In this document: piece after piece, positions 24,370-35,722 of the stretch
How positions within the stretch are numbered: the first letter of the stretch is position 1
How the letters are laid out: each line of letters begins with the position of its first letter
NCBI GenBank assembly: GCA_000697055.1
Contig: JNDT01002355.1
Coordinates: forward strand, 124,001-188,000
Source of the DNA: Saksenaea vasiformis B4078
Lineage: Eukaryota > Mucoromycota > Mucoromycetes > Mucorales > Saksenaeaceae
Direction: 5' to 3'
DNA length: 64,000 bases
Notes under the pieces: generated by a model
Told to the model about the DNA's origin: nothing
Seen by the model: the letters and a program-made list of their open reading frames with translations, nothing else
Databases searched by the model: none
Made by a program: the position numbers and the translations under genes

Positions 24370-24560
24370 GATTTCGACATTGTGCCCTGTAAACCAAGAA
24401 CGAAAGAAATAAACTTCCCTCAGTGTCTGTGCCCAACTTTCCTATATTCTTTGAATAACAGGCTGTTATGCGCCCATCACTGTTTCACATGCCTTCTGTG
24501 TCTGATAGTGTTTGTGCGTTCCATTTTAGAAAGGTGGCACTGCTACCGCAGAAATTAATA
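24370..24560 (+). repeat. Orphan 3' flank of the Sel1 family
   Basis: The sequence matches the 3' flanks behind copies A and G (TGTAAACC-AAGAACGAAAGAAAT, GGCTGTTATGCGC, TGTCTGATAGTG, CTACCGCAGAAATTA) but no Sel1 exons precede it. It marks a lost or replaced family member between D and E. Confidence 0.65.
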
Positions 24561-24978
24561 TCACGAAACGAAGGTACCCTCACGGTATTTCACGAAAGGT
24601 AGCAGTGGTAGTAAGCATCGGTTTGTGAATCAGTGACAATACAGTCATCGCAGCGTCAGTCTGTGACACTGGACCTTAGCCTATCGACAGTCTAAATGAG
24701 AGCCGATTCGCGCTGCTGATCATGGCGACTAGCCGCTGCTGAGACGTTTCGGGGTTCATGATGTCTGACTCTTTCTAAGGTTCCTTTACATGCAAGGCAG
24801 TGGTTCATTGAATAAATAAGAAGACTTTTTCTTAAATTCCGAGCATATCGCGTTATCTGAAACGTGTTTCCCAATTGGGTATTAGGAGAGCTTCTAAACG
24901 AAGAATAACCCTGAGGTAGCACGACGTGTTTTAAATTGATCCAAGAAGCTCTGCTTTCCCACGTAAGATACGAATATA

Positions 24979-27042
24979 CAGTAGACATCCGATATAAGAA
25001 TAATGGCGGTCGACGAAAAAATTATTCTTATATCGAGATTATTCTAGAAGCGGGATTTGAAAAACGCTTGGTGGTGTAACCCCTTGTTACTATCTCAGCA
25101 TCAGTTTATAAAGCTCTAAATGTCATGAAGCGTAACAAATTGCCAAATCTCCATCGTATATTCTTTTACATTATCTGCAGTATTAAATATGAAATCTAAC
25201 TCTTCAGTTTCGAAAGTGCCACGTTCTGCACTCACGTACAACCAGAAGTCAGCGCTTATCCGTCATCATGAAGAAAATCCGTCCATGACCCAGTCTGAGC
25301 TTGCTGAGTGGGCAAAGGTAGCTTTCAAGCTTAACAAGGCTCCAGTGCAATCCACAATCCAGAAGATTCTTAGCAATAAGCGCAAAATTGAGAACATGTG
25401 CGATGTGGAACTTTCTTCAAAACGTCAGCGCACCGGCGTACTCCCACAATTGGAAGCTGCTCTTGCTATGTGGGTGAAATCTATGGCAGAAAACAACACC
25501 CCTATCAATCGACATATGATTAGGGAACAGGCAAAGGTTTTCGCGAGGAAGATGAATTTCGACGAAAAAATTGCATTTTCAAATGGATGGATTGCAAACT
25601 TTATGAAAAGAGATGGTCTATCGACGTACCAGATACATGGGGAAGCGGGATCTGTTGACATCAATGACACGATGCAAGAGGAGTTGCAAGAGATCAGAGA
25701 GAAGATAAGCGAGTACCCTCTCTCCCATGTGTACAACTTGGATGAGACAGGCCTTTTCTACGCAATGACGCCAGACACGACCATTGCATATAAGCCTGTA
25801 TCTGGCACAAAAAAGGACAAGAGGAGACTTACCCTTGTATTTATCGCCAATGCTGACGGTTCACACCGTATCCCACCCTTTTTCATCGGGAAAGCCCAAC
25901 GACCTCGAAGCTTCAAGAAAAAAAGTGGTACATATCACTGTGACCGAGGAACCGACTTCAGCATGCTAATGGTTATACGTAGGTGAACAGTACGGTTTCC
26001 AGTATTATCGGAGTAAGAAGGCTTGGATGACTTCTGATACTTTGGAAAGATCTTGAAAAAATTGGACAGAATGATGCGAACTAATGGAAAGAATATACTT
26101 CTCTTAATCGATAATGCGCCTTCCCACAAACATATCCCAGATCTGACCAACATTGAGGTAATGCTACTTCCGCCAAACACAACCTCGAAGATCCAGCCGC
26201 TGGATCAAGGGATTTTAAAATGCTTCAAGACCTATTACAGGTAGTTATTAGTAGACCGTCTTTTTCTTATTACTGACACTATTATAGATCTTTCCAGTAT
26301 CGTGCTGCATCCCTTCGATACAATCTAGGCATGCGTCAAGACCTGTATCAAGTTGATCAGCTGAAGGCCATGATGTGGTGCCTCTCTGCATGGGCAAACG
26401 TTACTCCTCTAACGATCCGAAATTGTTTCCGTCACAGTTCACTATTCTCATGCGAAGACGGCAATGAAGTTTGTACCACTCCTCGCATTGAAGAAGAGGA
26501 GGATGTTATGGAGAACATTGCAGAGAGTATCCATAACATCCATGGCCAAGAAGCAACAGTTACCAGTCTTCAACCAGAGGATGAAGATGCTGAACTGCAC
26601 GCGGCGATGGGTGAAGAGCAGATAATAGATGAAGTTCTGAATGAAGAGGAACCAGACGAGGATATTGAACCACTGGAGGAGGACAAGCTTATCCATTCTT
26701 TTGCAGAACAAAGAAAAGCGATTGATATCTTACGAAAGTCGTTAGATAGGTGTGAAGATATAGACTACCAACTAGACCGACTGCTTAAAAGAAAGCTTAA
26801 TAAGCTTTTAGAACAACAGCAAAAGCTCTCAAAACAGACGAGCATAGCAGATTATTTCAAAAAATGAACCAATAATATTAGCTACCGTTTACTCGATAAA
26901 AGAATATTTTTCCACAAAAATTATTCCTTATCATACAACGAGTTTTGGAATAATTTACTGCCTACCAAATTTGTTTCCTGAAAAATTATTCTTATATCGA
27001 GGTTATTCCTTTATCGAATATTCTTATATCGAATATCTACTG
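24979..27042 (+). mobile_element. pogo/Tigger-type DNA transposon, 2,064 bp
   Basis: The element is bounded by TA at 24977-24978 and 27043-27044. The left end reads CAGTAGACATCCGATATAAG and the reverse complement of the right end CAGTAGATATTCGATATAAG, with two mismatches in the first 24 bp. A 12-bp word CGATATAAGAAT occurs at 24990 and, inverted, at 25024, 26988 and 27020, probably transposase binding sites. It carries one transposase gene. All hallmarks of the pogo clade of Tc1/mariner are visible: CAG ends, a TA target and a DD30D transposase with CENP-B-type DNA-binding domains. Confidence 0.92.
25189..26867 (+). pseudogene. pogo-like transposase with CENP-B HTH and DDE domains
   Basis: The start ATG is at 25189. 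Introns are predicted at 25928-25982 (55 bp) and 26241-26287 (47 bp). The N terminus holds a CENP-B-like HTH (LTYNQKSALIRHHEEN) and a second Tc5-type HTH (about residues 80-155). The DDE superfamily catalytic core shows D1 in NLDETGLF, D2 in LLIDNAPSHK and D3 in QPLDQG, with 30 residues between D2 and D3 (DD30D, as in Tigger/pogo). A single-base loss near 26050 shifts the frame between the second exon's start and D2, producing a stop at 26054. The C terminus is acidic and ends SIADYFKK. It is a young copy, inactivated by one indel unless that is a sequencing error. Confidence 0.88.
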
Positions 27043-27202
27043 TACAACTCGCAAAAGCAAAAGTTATCGAAGGCTGATGTTAGACGGTTAAAAGTAAGGC
27101 AGAATCAAAAAATAGGTCCTGTGATTTTGGCACCTGGCTTACCATATCGGCTTGGCACAAACTCTATGGAATTTAAACGGAGCGTTTCCGAGAATCCCGG
27201 TT

Positions 27203-27211
27203 GATAAACGT
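27203..27211 (+). promoter_or_regulatory. GATAAACG box upstream of copy E
   Basis: Lies 45 bp before the former ATG at 27248. Confidence 0.35.
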
Positions 27212-27247
27212 TTAGCAAGTATTGCAGCGTCTCTTTCTTTCATTTCA

Positions 27248-28625
27248 ATGACTTCTGACAAAGCAACAGAGAAATTATCATCTTATGTAACAAGACAAAT
27301 TCATTTTCTCTGATATACGCGTTCATCTAACGTTTCGACAGTTCACCCTGTTTTTGACATACGACGTTGTCAACCGGTTCACACGAGTGTCTCCATTTCG
27401 ATGGGTGCACTGCTGAATACTCTGCAATAGAGGTTGAGGGAAAGGATAACATGCTTAGACTACTTCATGATTATCCCTCGGCCAAACCGTTCGTGGAGTA
27501 CACTTACACGAAAGCCATCAATGAAGACAATTTCATGAATAGAATGTCTATGGATGACAGCCTCCGTAGTTTGCCGTCTAAAACGTTTGCTTATCATATT
27601 GCTGTTGAAACTAGTTGCGGTGTATGTCAATGGAGACAACAGTTACTTTGAAAAGAACTCAGTTGAATACATCCTGTCTTACGTTTCTTGCGGAGAAGTA
27701 AAGGATCAAGCAGACATTTGTGGACGACTCAATTTATGGCATTCGCACTAGATACATCTGTCTTTGGAACATTTCAAAGCAACTACACGTTTCAAGGAGA
27801 AAGTGGAAAATGCCCTAAAAGAAGATACCGACAAGAAGAAATATGAAGCCCTGCAAACTGTATTTGAACAGTTTGGGTACTGCTACACATCAAAGATCTT
27901 GCTCGGTACTGCGCTTAATACATACGTCGCGCTATCTGACCGTCTCCTGACTTAGGTGGTGTACTCGCTTGTAAGAGAGAGAGAGCTCAAAGGTACAGAG
28001 CGAAAACGAGTGCGAGTCGGAGGACGGATGTACGGCAATCAAACCGAGCAAAGACGTAGCTGAAAATCTCACAAACGCAAGCAGAAATCATAAACACTGG
28101 AAAGTTACAGATAAATTTCACAACATCTATCTGATACTTGGTAGAGAAACGTGAGGTAAGTGGCGATTCAGGGTTATTTTTCGTGGATGGATTAGGAAAC
28201 TGGGAAGAGATCACAAGATCCAGGTCATCTATTATCCATTTCGAAGATGTGAATCTAATTTATCGTATCCTTGAGAGTAATGAAGATCTACGAGTGAAGG
28301 AGGTCCACGACAAAGTATTTTCTGATAATGAGCTGGGACAAGTTGTGGAAGAGAAGCCCACAGAGATTTTCAAGAAGTGTTCCAAAAGCAGTGGAGACAC
28401 GAAAGACAAAGTTGAAGACATGAGCTGGTTGCAAGTCCTGGATCAAGGCAGTAACAGGGCGATGGATAGTGGACACGAAGATTTACGAGACAAACTTGAA
28501 GAACAGTTACTCAGTGACGAGGATCCAGATGATGTAAGCAATGTCAAGGGTGCTAGCATACAGCACGAAATTGTTAGCCGAGGAAACGGAGACATATCAA
28601 ATGATACAAGCGATCTACACAGACC
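27248..28625 (+). pseudogene. Sel1/MACPF-like family, truncated copy E
   Basis: Exon 1 (27248-27286) and the first intron are recognisable. Exon 2 carries an extra base near 27387 (CGAGTGTCTCC) and a second frame change near 27620-27640. Exon 3 (about 27750-27906) is readable. Exon 4 is shifted by expansion of a GAGAGAGA run near 27975. The acceptor before exon 5 is altered. Exon 5 keeps the GGD-type opening (GDSGLFFVDGLGNW) and the acidic linker, but homology stops near 28600-28625 and no Sel1 repeats follow. The gene is inactive. Confidence 0.8.
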
Positions 28626-28978
28626 TTTATACCCTGCATGATGCCTTCAGTATTGTAACACATGAAACAAAGAAATCAAAGTCGGCAGCACCATTACCAT
28701 TGTGTCTCTTTCTTGGTACGCTTCACTGTGCCTATCCATTCACGTAGATAAACAGATATCCTACCACCGGCAGTAATCCTTTTACATAAAGTTTTAGTTA
28801 TTGAATTGGAATGCTTGATAAAGATACAGGCATTATTTCAACCGCTATAACGTTAAACGTAATTTGGACTAGACATTCCAAGGATGTCAATAAAGGGTGA
28901 TATTACAGCTCGTAGATACGTCCTTTTACGGAGAAACAAAAGCGACATTTACGATATCATCTCTTCCTTTATCTTTAA
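28626..28978 (+). repeat. 5' flank shared by copies F and G
   Basis: The part from about 28800 to the ATG at 28979 resembles the flank before copy G (about 32290-32503), including ACATTCCAA and TCAATAA-GGG. This flank differs from that of the other copies, so F and G form a subfamily. The first 150 bp hold nothing recognised. Confidence 0.5.
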
Positions 28979-31274
28979 ATGAGCTTTTCGTCCAACGTAA
29001 TTAGGAAAATGTATCTACTTATGCGCGGTTGTCTAACGCTTCCAACAGTTGAGTAAACTTTTAGCGTATGACGTTTTCAATCGGTGCACACGAGGACTCC
29101 AATTTGATGGATATACCGCTGATTGTTCTGCAATGCAGCTTGAAGAGGGAACAGAGAATATGCTAAGGCTTCTCCATGAGTATCCTTGTGACGAGCAATT
29201 TATAGAGGAGACATGCACAAAGATCATCGATCCGGGTGACTTCATGGATGAACCGTTGTTTGATGACAGTTTTCACAATCTGTCTTACAAAAAGTTTGCA
29301 TATGATATTGCCGCTGCAACTAGTTGCTGTGCGCGCACGCATCATTATCCATCCTCTAAAAAAGGTGTGGTTGAGTATACAGTTTCTTACGTTTCCTGGA
29401 GAGAAGTAAAGCTCTACGAGACATTCTACAAGTATTAAAACTGACAAGACTTACATTAGGTTCATCTGTCTCATGAAGTTATCAAAGCCACCTCTAGTTT
29501 CAAGCAAGCTGTGCAACATGCTTTGACAGAAGACACCGACGAGAAGAAGTATGAAGCGCTACAAAGCGTATTTGGACGTTTTGGATATTACTACCCTTCA
29601 AGGATGTTGCTTGGTATTATGGCCGCATATGAAACACAAACTAACAATTTGCTACCTTAGGTGGTTTACTGGCTTGTAAAAATGAAGGCTTAAAGATCCA
29701 AAGAGGAAGCATAACAGATACAATGCATAAAGAAATATGCTCCAGTGGTGATATAGCAGAAAATATTACCAAAGCAATAAAAAACCACGGGTATTGGAAA
29801 GTCATAGGTATTATCCAAAGTGTATTTCTTGTAGCTGCTAGACAAGCATCTTGATAGGTGGCGATATCGGAGAGCTCTTCGCACATGGATTAGAAAAGTG
29901 GAAGGAAACCATCGAATCTAAGCCAGCTATCATCCAGCTCAGAGAAGTAAAGCCAATATACAAGCTACTTGACGGTGATGAGCGTGTGCAAATGGAAGAT
30001 GTTTACTACAAAATATTTTGCAATGATCAGTTCAACAAGCCAATGGAAACCAGTGATGCCACGGCTTTTAAAGAATGCAATATAGAAGACGAAAGCGTGC
30101 AGGATGAGTACCGCCAAAGCGACAGAGGGACGAATTCTGGAAACGATACTTTGCAAACAGATTCTGAAAAAGGTATCATCAGTGATGAGAGCACGGACGA
30201 TTACGTCGATATCAATGATTTTGAACAGAAAGATGTTGATCAGGAAGGTGGAAGGGTACCAAATATGTCTGATAGTACGTCTGTCCATTACAACGATGTT
30301 AGATAAAGGTCACAAGGAAGACAACTACCTACACAAAAATGTGATCGACTGGGATGATAACAAAGTACAGTTTCAACTCGGCGAGGAATACTATCGTGGG
30401 ATACACGTGGATAGGGACTACATTAAAGCAATCGAATGGTACAGAAAAGCAGCCGATCAGGGAAATTCCGATGCACAGACGAGCGATATGCACCAGTATG
30501 GACGAGGTGTAGATCGAGACAACAAGAAGGCAGTTGAATGGTACGAAAAGACAGCGGAGCAGGGAAGCTGTGAAGCACAAACCAAACTGGGCGATATGTA
30601 CTATTACGGACGAGGCGTACCTGAAGACAATGAGAAAGCAGCTGAATGGTACGGAAAAGCAGTAGATCAGGGACATGGTATTGGACAATACAATCTTGGA
30701 TATATGTATTGGTGGGGGCATGGCGTGAAGGAGGATGAGCAGAAAGCGAACAGATTGTGCTCCAAAGCATATGAATTGTGCAAAAATGCCGCTGATCAAG
30801 GAAACGAAGATGCGCAATACACACTTGGAAGATATACCGTTGTGGAGATCAAGTAAAGAAGGACATGGACAAAGCCATCGAATGGTATCAGAAAGGGGCG
30901 GATCAAGGAAATGAAGATGCACAAATCCATCTTGGAGATATCTACAGATATGGATTTGGTGTGAAGAAGGACATTGACAAAGCAATTGAATGGTACCAGA
31001 AAGCAGCGGATCAAGGAAGTAAAGATGCGCAAGATAGATTGGGAGGTATTCACAGTGATGAAAGGAAAGACATCGACAAAGCCATTGAATGGTACGAAAA
31101 GGCGGCGGATCAAGGAAGTAAAAATGCGCAAATCAAACTTGGAGACATTTACAGAGATGAAAGAAAGACATGAATGAAGCAATTAGATGCTACCAAAAAG
31201 CGGCGGATCAAGGAGACGAACGGGCGCGAGAGCTACTTGCTGACCTATGCAGAGATGGAGGGGTAAATAACTAA
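28979..31274 (+). pseudogene. Sel1/MACPF-like family, copy F (frameshifted)
   Basis: Exons are 28979-28996, 29049-29405, 29460-29613, 29661-29807 and 29858 to about 31274. Exons 1-4 and the opening of exon 5 are intact (FGRFGYYYPSRMLLGG; GGDIGELFAHG). Exon 5 is shifted by one extra T near 30300 compared with copy G. It loses LG codons near 30479, shifts again near 30840-30860 (just before a local stop at 30854) and lacks one base near 31160. The Sel1 repeats remain readable in pieces, which indicates recent decay. It shares the short MSFSSN start exon type with copy G. Confidence 0.82.
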
Positions 31275-32289
31275 AACGAAGGACAAAGGTACACCTATAT
31301 CCTGCCTTATGCCATCGAATATAATCTAATTTCATTGATAACCAGTCAACAGCGTGATAGCTAAGCTAGCGTGTTTCCGCGACTATGTCAAAGCATACTC
31401 TGAAGTATATGGTGCAAGTCATCTATACTCGATAATTACATGATTTACTGCCAAATTGATATATAGGAAAATCTTTTATTTCAGTGTTAAGAGGCATCCA
31501 GTAATGCAATTTGTACTTTCTGACTTTTGCTCTGCATTCAAGCGAGAATACCCTTGATGGTATGCAGAGGTGTATCGCCAAGTTTCCCTTTTCAATATTT
31601 TTATTGTTGCGAGTGATACACTGTCCAAAAACTTTGGTAGATTCTCTTTCAGCTCTCTGAATGAATAGTAGCAGTGTCCTTTAGTCACCTGTTTTGTTGC
31701 ATTAACTCTTGCCATAGCTACAAAGTAAGTTGATGCACGTTGCTGGTTAGTGGATAATCCTGGAATTGTTCGGTACAAGATTTATCCATATACCTTCAAA
31801 CTGCCCAATTTTTGCCTTTTCTTAAGAGAACTGATCAACTTTTGACAGACTATTTATCAAAACTTATGTAGCCATCAATTCAAAAAAAATAGATGGAACT
31901 ATTTTCCATCATGCCATAATTGAATCTATCTATTGATAGTTATGTTAAAATGTGTTTATCAAGAGGAATAGCATCTCAAAGTTGGGGTAAAAAATTGTCG
32001 AGTATAGGTGACTTGCACCATAGTTGCCTACTCGCATGGACAAAGATATTAGAAACAGAACATAAGAAATATCACTTGTACGTTCATATGACTACACAGA
32101 CCTTTGTATTCCATTTTCTGCCATCAATAATCGCATCAAATGAGAAGAGAAGACAAGCGTGATAGCTCTATTACCCTTGTATCTCTTTCATAGTACGATT
32201 CAATGTATATATGTATATGCGTAAACTAATAGATACGTCGTAACCAGAGGTGTCCATTTTACGCTGGCACTTAGTTGGTATGTTGACAA
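31275..32289. other. Intergenic between copies F and G
   Basis: AT-rich with no supported gene. ORFs of about 80-100 codons on both strands show no domain. Confidence 0.45.
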
Positions 32290-32503
32290 TCCTGGTAAGG
32301 ATGCTGACACTATTTGCAACTATATGAAAAGTCTAAATGAATTGTCTTAACGTTGGTGTATATTTGATGTGATTTAGACTACGACATTCCAAACATTGGA
32401 ATCAATAACGGGAATATAACAGTACAAGATACGTCATTTTACACAAAAATAAAGAGGAGTAGGCACGACACGATCTTTCTTTACTTTGTAACGGATCTTC
32501 CTA

Positions 32504-34700
32504 ATGGATCTTCCACACAACGTAATAAGCACAAACTTGTCTTATTTATATACGTTTGTCTGACGCTGTTAAAAGTTTACCAAATTTTTAGCGTACGACG
32601 TTTTCAATCGATACACACGAGGTCTCCATTTCGATGGATTCACCGCTGAGCACTCCGCAATACAGCTTGAAGAGGGAACGGAGAATATACAAAGATATCT
32701 CTACAAATATCCTTGTGATGAGCACTTTGTAGAAGAAGCATACACAAAGACCATTGACTTGGATAGTCCCATGGAAGAGCCGCTATTTGATGACAGTTTC
32801 CGCAGCCTGCCTTGCAAACACGTTGCATACGATATTGCCGCCGCAATCAGTTACTTTGCACGTAAACCTGTTCAACGACCTTCTGGAAATAGCGCAGTCG
32901 AATATACCGTCGCTCAGATTTCCTGGGGAGAAGTGAAGTCTACGAGGCGTTTCGTGAGCAGCCTAGCTAACAGGATTTACATTAGATGCACTTGTCTTCC
33001 GAATTCATCAAAGCTACCTCTAGTTTCAAGCAAGCTGTGAAAAATGCGTTGGCGAAAGACACTGATAAGAATAAGTATAACGCGCTGCAAAGCGTATTTG
33101 GACAATTTGGATATTACTATCCATCAAAGATTTTGCTTGGTACTATGATCCGACGCGTAACGTAAATGAGTAACCCCCTATCGTAGGTGGTTTATTGGCT
33201 TGTAAAAAGGAAAACCTAAAGTTCCAGAGAGGAAGCGTAACAGATACCATACATAAAGTAATCTACTCCAGCGGCGAGATAGCGGAAAATATTAAGAAGG
33301 CGATAACAGACCATGGTTGTTGGAAAATCATAGGTACTTACGCCAGGGTTTATTTTCTCGTGGTCTGATAGACAAGCGTTTTGGTAGGCGGTGATATCAG
33401 AGCTTTCTTCAAACATGGAATAGAAAAGTGGAAGGAAATGGTTAAATACAGACCAGGAATTATCCATCTCCAAGAAGTGAAGCCATTGTATCAGTTACTT
33501 GACGATGATGTCCGTTTTCAAGTGGAGGATGTTTACCACAAAATATTTTGCAATGATCAGTTCAACAAGCCAACGGAGACCGGCGATGCCACAGCTTTCG
33601 AGGGATGTAACGCAAAAGATAAGAGTGTGCAAGATGCAGACCGCCAAATTGACAGAGCGATGAATACTGGAAACGATACTTTGCAAATAGAATCTGAAGA
33701 AGGGATCATCAGTGATGAGAGCACGGACGATTACGGCGATATCAATGATCCTGACCTTGAACAGAAAGCTGCTGTTCAGGATAGTGGAAACGTACCAAAT
33801 ATGTCTAATGCTACGTCCGTCCAGTACAACAGTGTAGATAAAGGTCCCAAGGAAGACCATATCCTACACAAAAATGTGATCGACTGGAATGATAACAAAG
33901 TACAGTTTCAACTTGGCGAGAAGTATTACCGCGGAATAGACGTGGATAAAGACTACGTTAAAGCAATGGGATGGTACAGAAAGGTAGCTGATCAGGGAAA
34001 CAGCGACGCCCAGACCAGACTTGGTGATATGTACAGATATGGACGAGGCGCAGATCGAGACAACAAGAACGCAGTTAGATGGTACGAGGAGGCAGCAGAG
34101 CAAGGAAATGCCGATGCACAAGTCAAACTTGGGAATATGTACTGCTATGGGAAAGGTGTACCTGAAAACGATAAGAAGGCGGTTGAATGGTACGGAAAAG
34201 CAGCAGATCAGGGACATGGAATTGGACAATACAATTTAGGAGAGATATATTGGTACGGGAGGGGTGTAGAGATAGACAAGAAGAAAGCAAAGGAATCGTA
34301 CAGCAAGGCGTATGAATGGTGCAAAAATGCAGCTGATCAAGGAAATGAAGATGCGCAACTAGCACTTGGAGTCATGTATTACACGGGACTTGGAGTAAAG
34401 GAAGATATCGACGAAGCAATTGAATGGTACCACAAAACAGCAAATCAAGGAAATGAATATACGCAAATCCGACTTGGAGATATTTACAGGTCTGAAAAGA
34501 AAGACATGAACAAAGCAATTGAATGGTACCAAAAAGCGGCGGATCAAGGAAATCAATATGCGCAATGGAGATTGGGGGATGTTTACAGAGAAGAAAAGAA
34601 AGACATCGACAAAGCAATCGAATGGTACCAAAAAGCGGCGCATCAAGGAAATCAGTGGGCGAGAAGAGCACTTAATGATTTAGAGAGAGAAAAAGAATAA
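32504..34700 (+). CDS. Sel1-repeat protein with MACPF-like domain, copy G
   Basis: Exons are 32504-32521, 32576-32932, 32986-33139, 33187-33333 and 33388-34700; the joined frame is open for 662 residues, the shortest apparently intact member. The start exon (MDLPHN) is only 18 nt. The exon 3/4 junction reads FGYYYPSKILLGG and exon 5 opens with GGDIRAFFKHG. After a short acidic linker, Sel1 repeats run from about residue 402 to the end (about eight, first 36-residue then 33-residue types). It is the closest relative of the broken copy F (shared CNDQFNKP-ET linker words). Confidence 0.86.
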
Positions 34701-34764
34701 AATAACACGTCAAACATTTTAATCAATTTTGTATCCTTCAGTCTCTATTCTGTCTTGTTTAGGC

Positions 34765-34930
34765 ATTTTGTCATGTAATCCGAGAAGAAAAGAAATAAAC
34801 GATATCCTTTGAATAAGCGTCTGTTATGCGCTCATCACTCGTTCATCCGACAATCTACTATAAGCCTTGCGTGTCTGATAGTGCTGGTGCTTTCCATTTT
34901 AAGATAATGAGGCGCATTCGGTTTAATTTG
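34765..34930 (+). repeat. Family 3' flank behind copy G
   Basis: The segment matches the flanks at 3890-4060 and 24370-24560 (TCATGTAA-CC, AAGAAATAAAC, GTCTGTTATGCGC, TGTCTGATAGTG). Confidence 0.65.
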
Positions 34931-35284
34931 GTAATGCCGATGTGCGGCTTCCACTAAGAAACGAAAAAGGAGAATGCTGAATTGAGTACAGTGCTTGATC
35001 ACCTACAATCCAAGGGTTTCCCGGAATAAGGCGCAAGAGTAGATGTCTGATTCTTATGACGATAGTTTAGTTGTCCACAAGACGATATCCATTCTGAAAG
35101 TACTATTTATTGAATCACTTTTTACGCTACACTAAATAAATCTTACGTCTCTGAAAAGCCAAGTTTGCGCTAAAGAAGAATTAAATATGCGGTCATTAGT
35201 ACATCAACTCTACGTCAGAAGATTAATCAACTTACATGGATTTGGACCTCAGTGGACGCAAAATTTATTCGAGCAGCATAAAAA
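34931..35284. other. Intergenic, nothing recognised
   Basis: No supported gene or RNA. Confidence 0.45.
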
Positions 35285-35722
35285 ATAATTCATGGTTAGT
35301 GAATGAAAGATGCTTTGATGCCTTTTACTTACCCCCCCGAAGGGGTAATCCCGTGTTGACGCGGAGACCCAACCCCGCACCGAAGCGGTGGGAGCGGGTG
35401 AAGGGGACGGTCGGCATCCATGAGTGGCCGAGTTTGGGACGGTCTGCAGAGGATTTGAAGCGATCCAGCGTCTGGCAATCTAGCACGAAAAAATGAGCGA
35501 TACTGAGTATGACAATATTTACTTACTTAAGTGGTGAACGTGAGTTACACGCACGGCCAAGACGGTTCGGGACAGAGGTCATGCACCCTAAACAAGTGGC
35601 AGAAAATGTGAATAATCTTGTAGGTATAATGGATTGACATCCTTACCGGGGATGTTAAGAACGAACAGAGCCGAAGAATAAAAAAAATAATTCATGCGTC
35701 TCTTTAAATACGGAATGATTCT
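35285..35722 (+). repeat. Dispersed repeat, copy 2, with GC-rich core
   Basis: This is the counterpart of 12330-12612 in the opposite orientation, and its 3' third also resembles 13170-13275. The core at 35330-35450 is strikingly GC-rich for this region (ACCCCCCCGAAGGGGTAA, then CCCCGCACCGAAGCGGTGGG). An 86-codon ORF at 35236-35493 crosses it but is not conserved in copy 1, so it is not called. Confidence 0.55.

Larger units (their letters stand above)
24790..27180 (+). mobile_element. Tc1-like remnant interrupted by a pogo element
   Basis: The segments 24790-24976 and 27045-27180 join into the same degenerate Tc1-like sequence found upstream of copies A and H. The shared words are CGCGTTATCTGAAACGTGTT on the left and ACTCTATGGAATTTAAACGG on the right. 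The pogo element splits them exactly at a TA. Confidence 0.65.
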
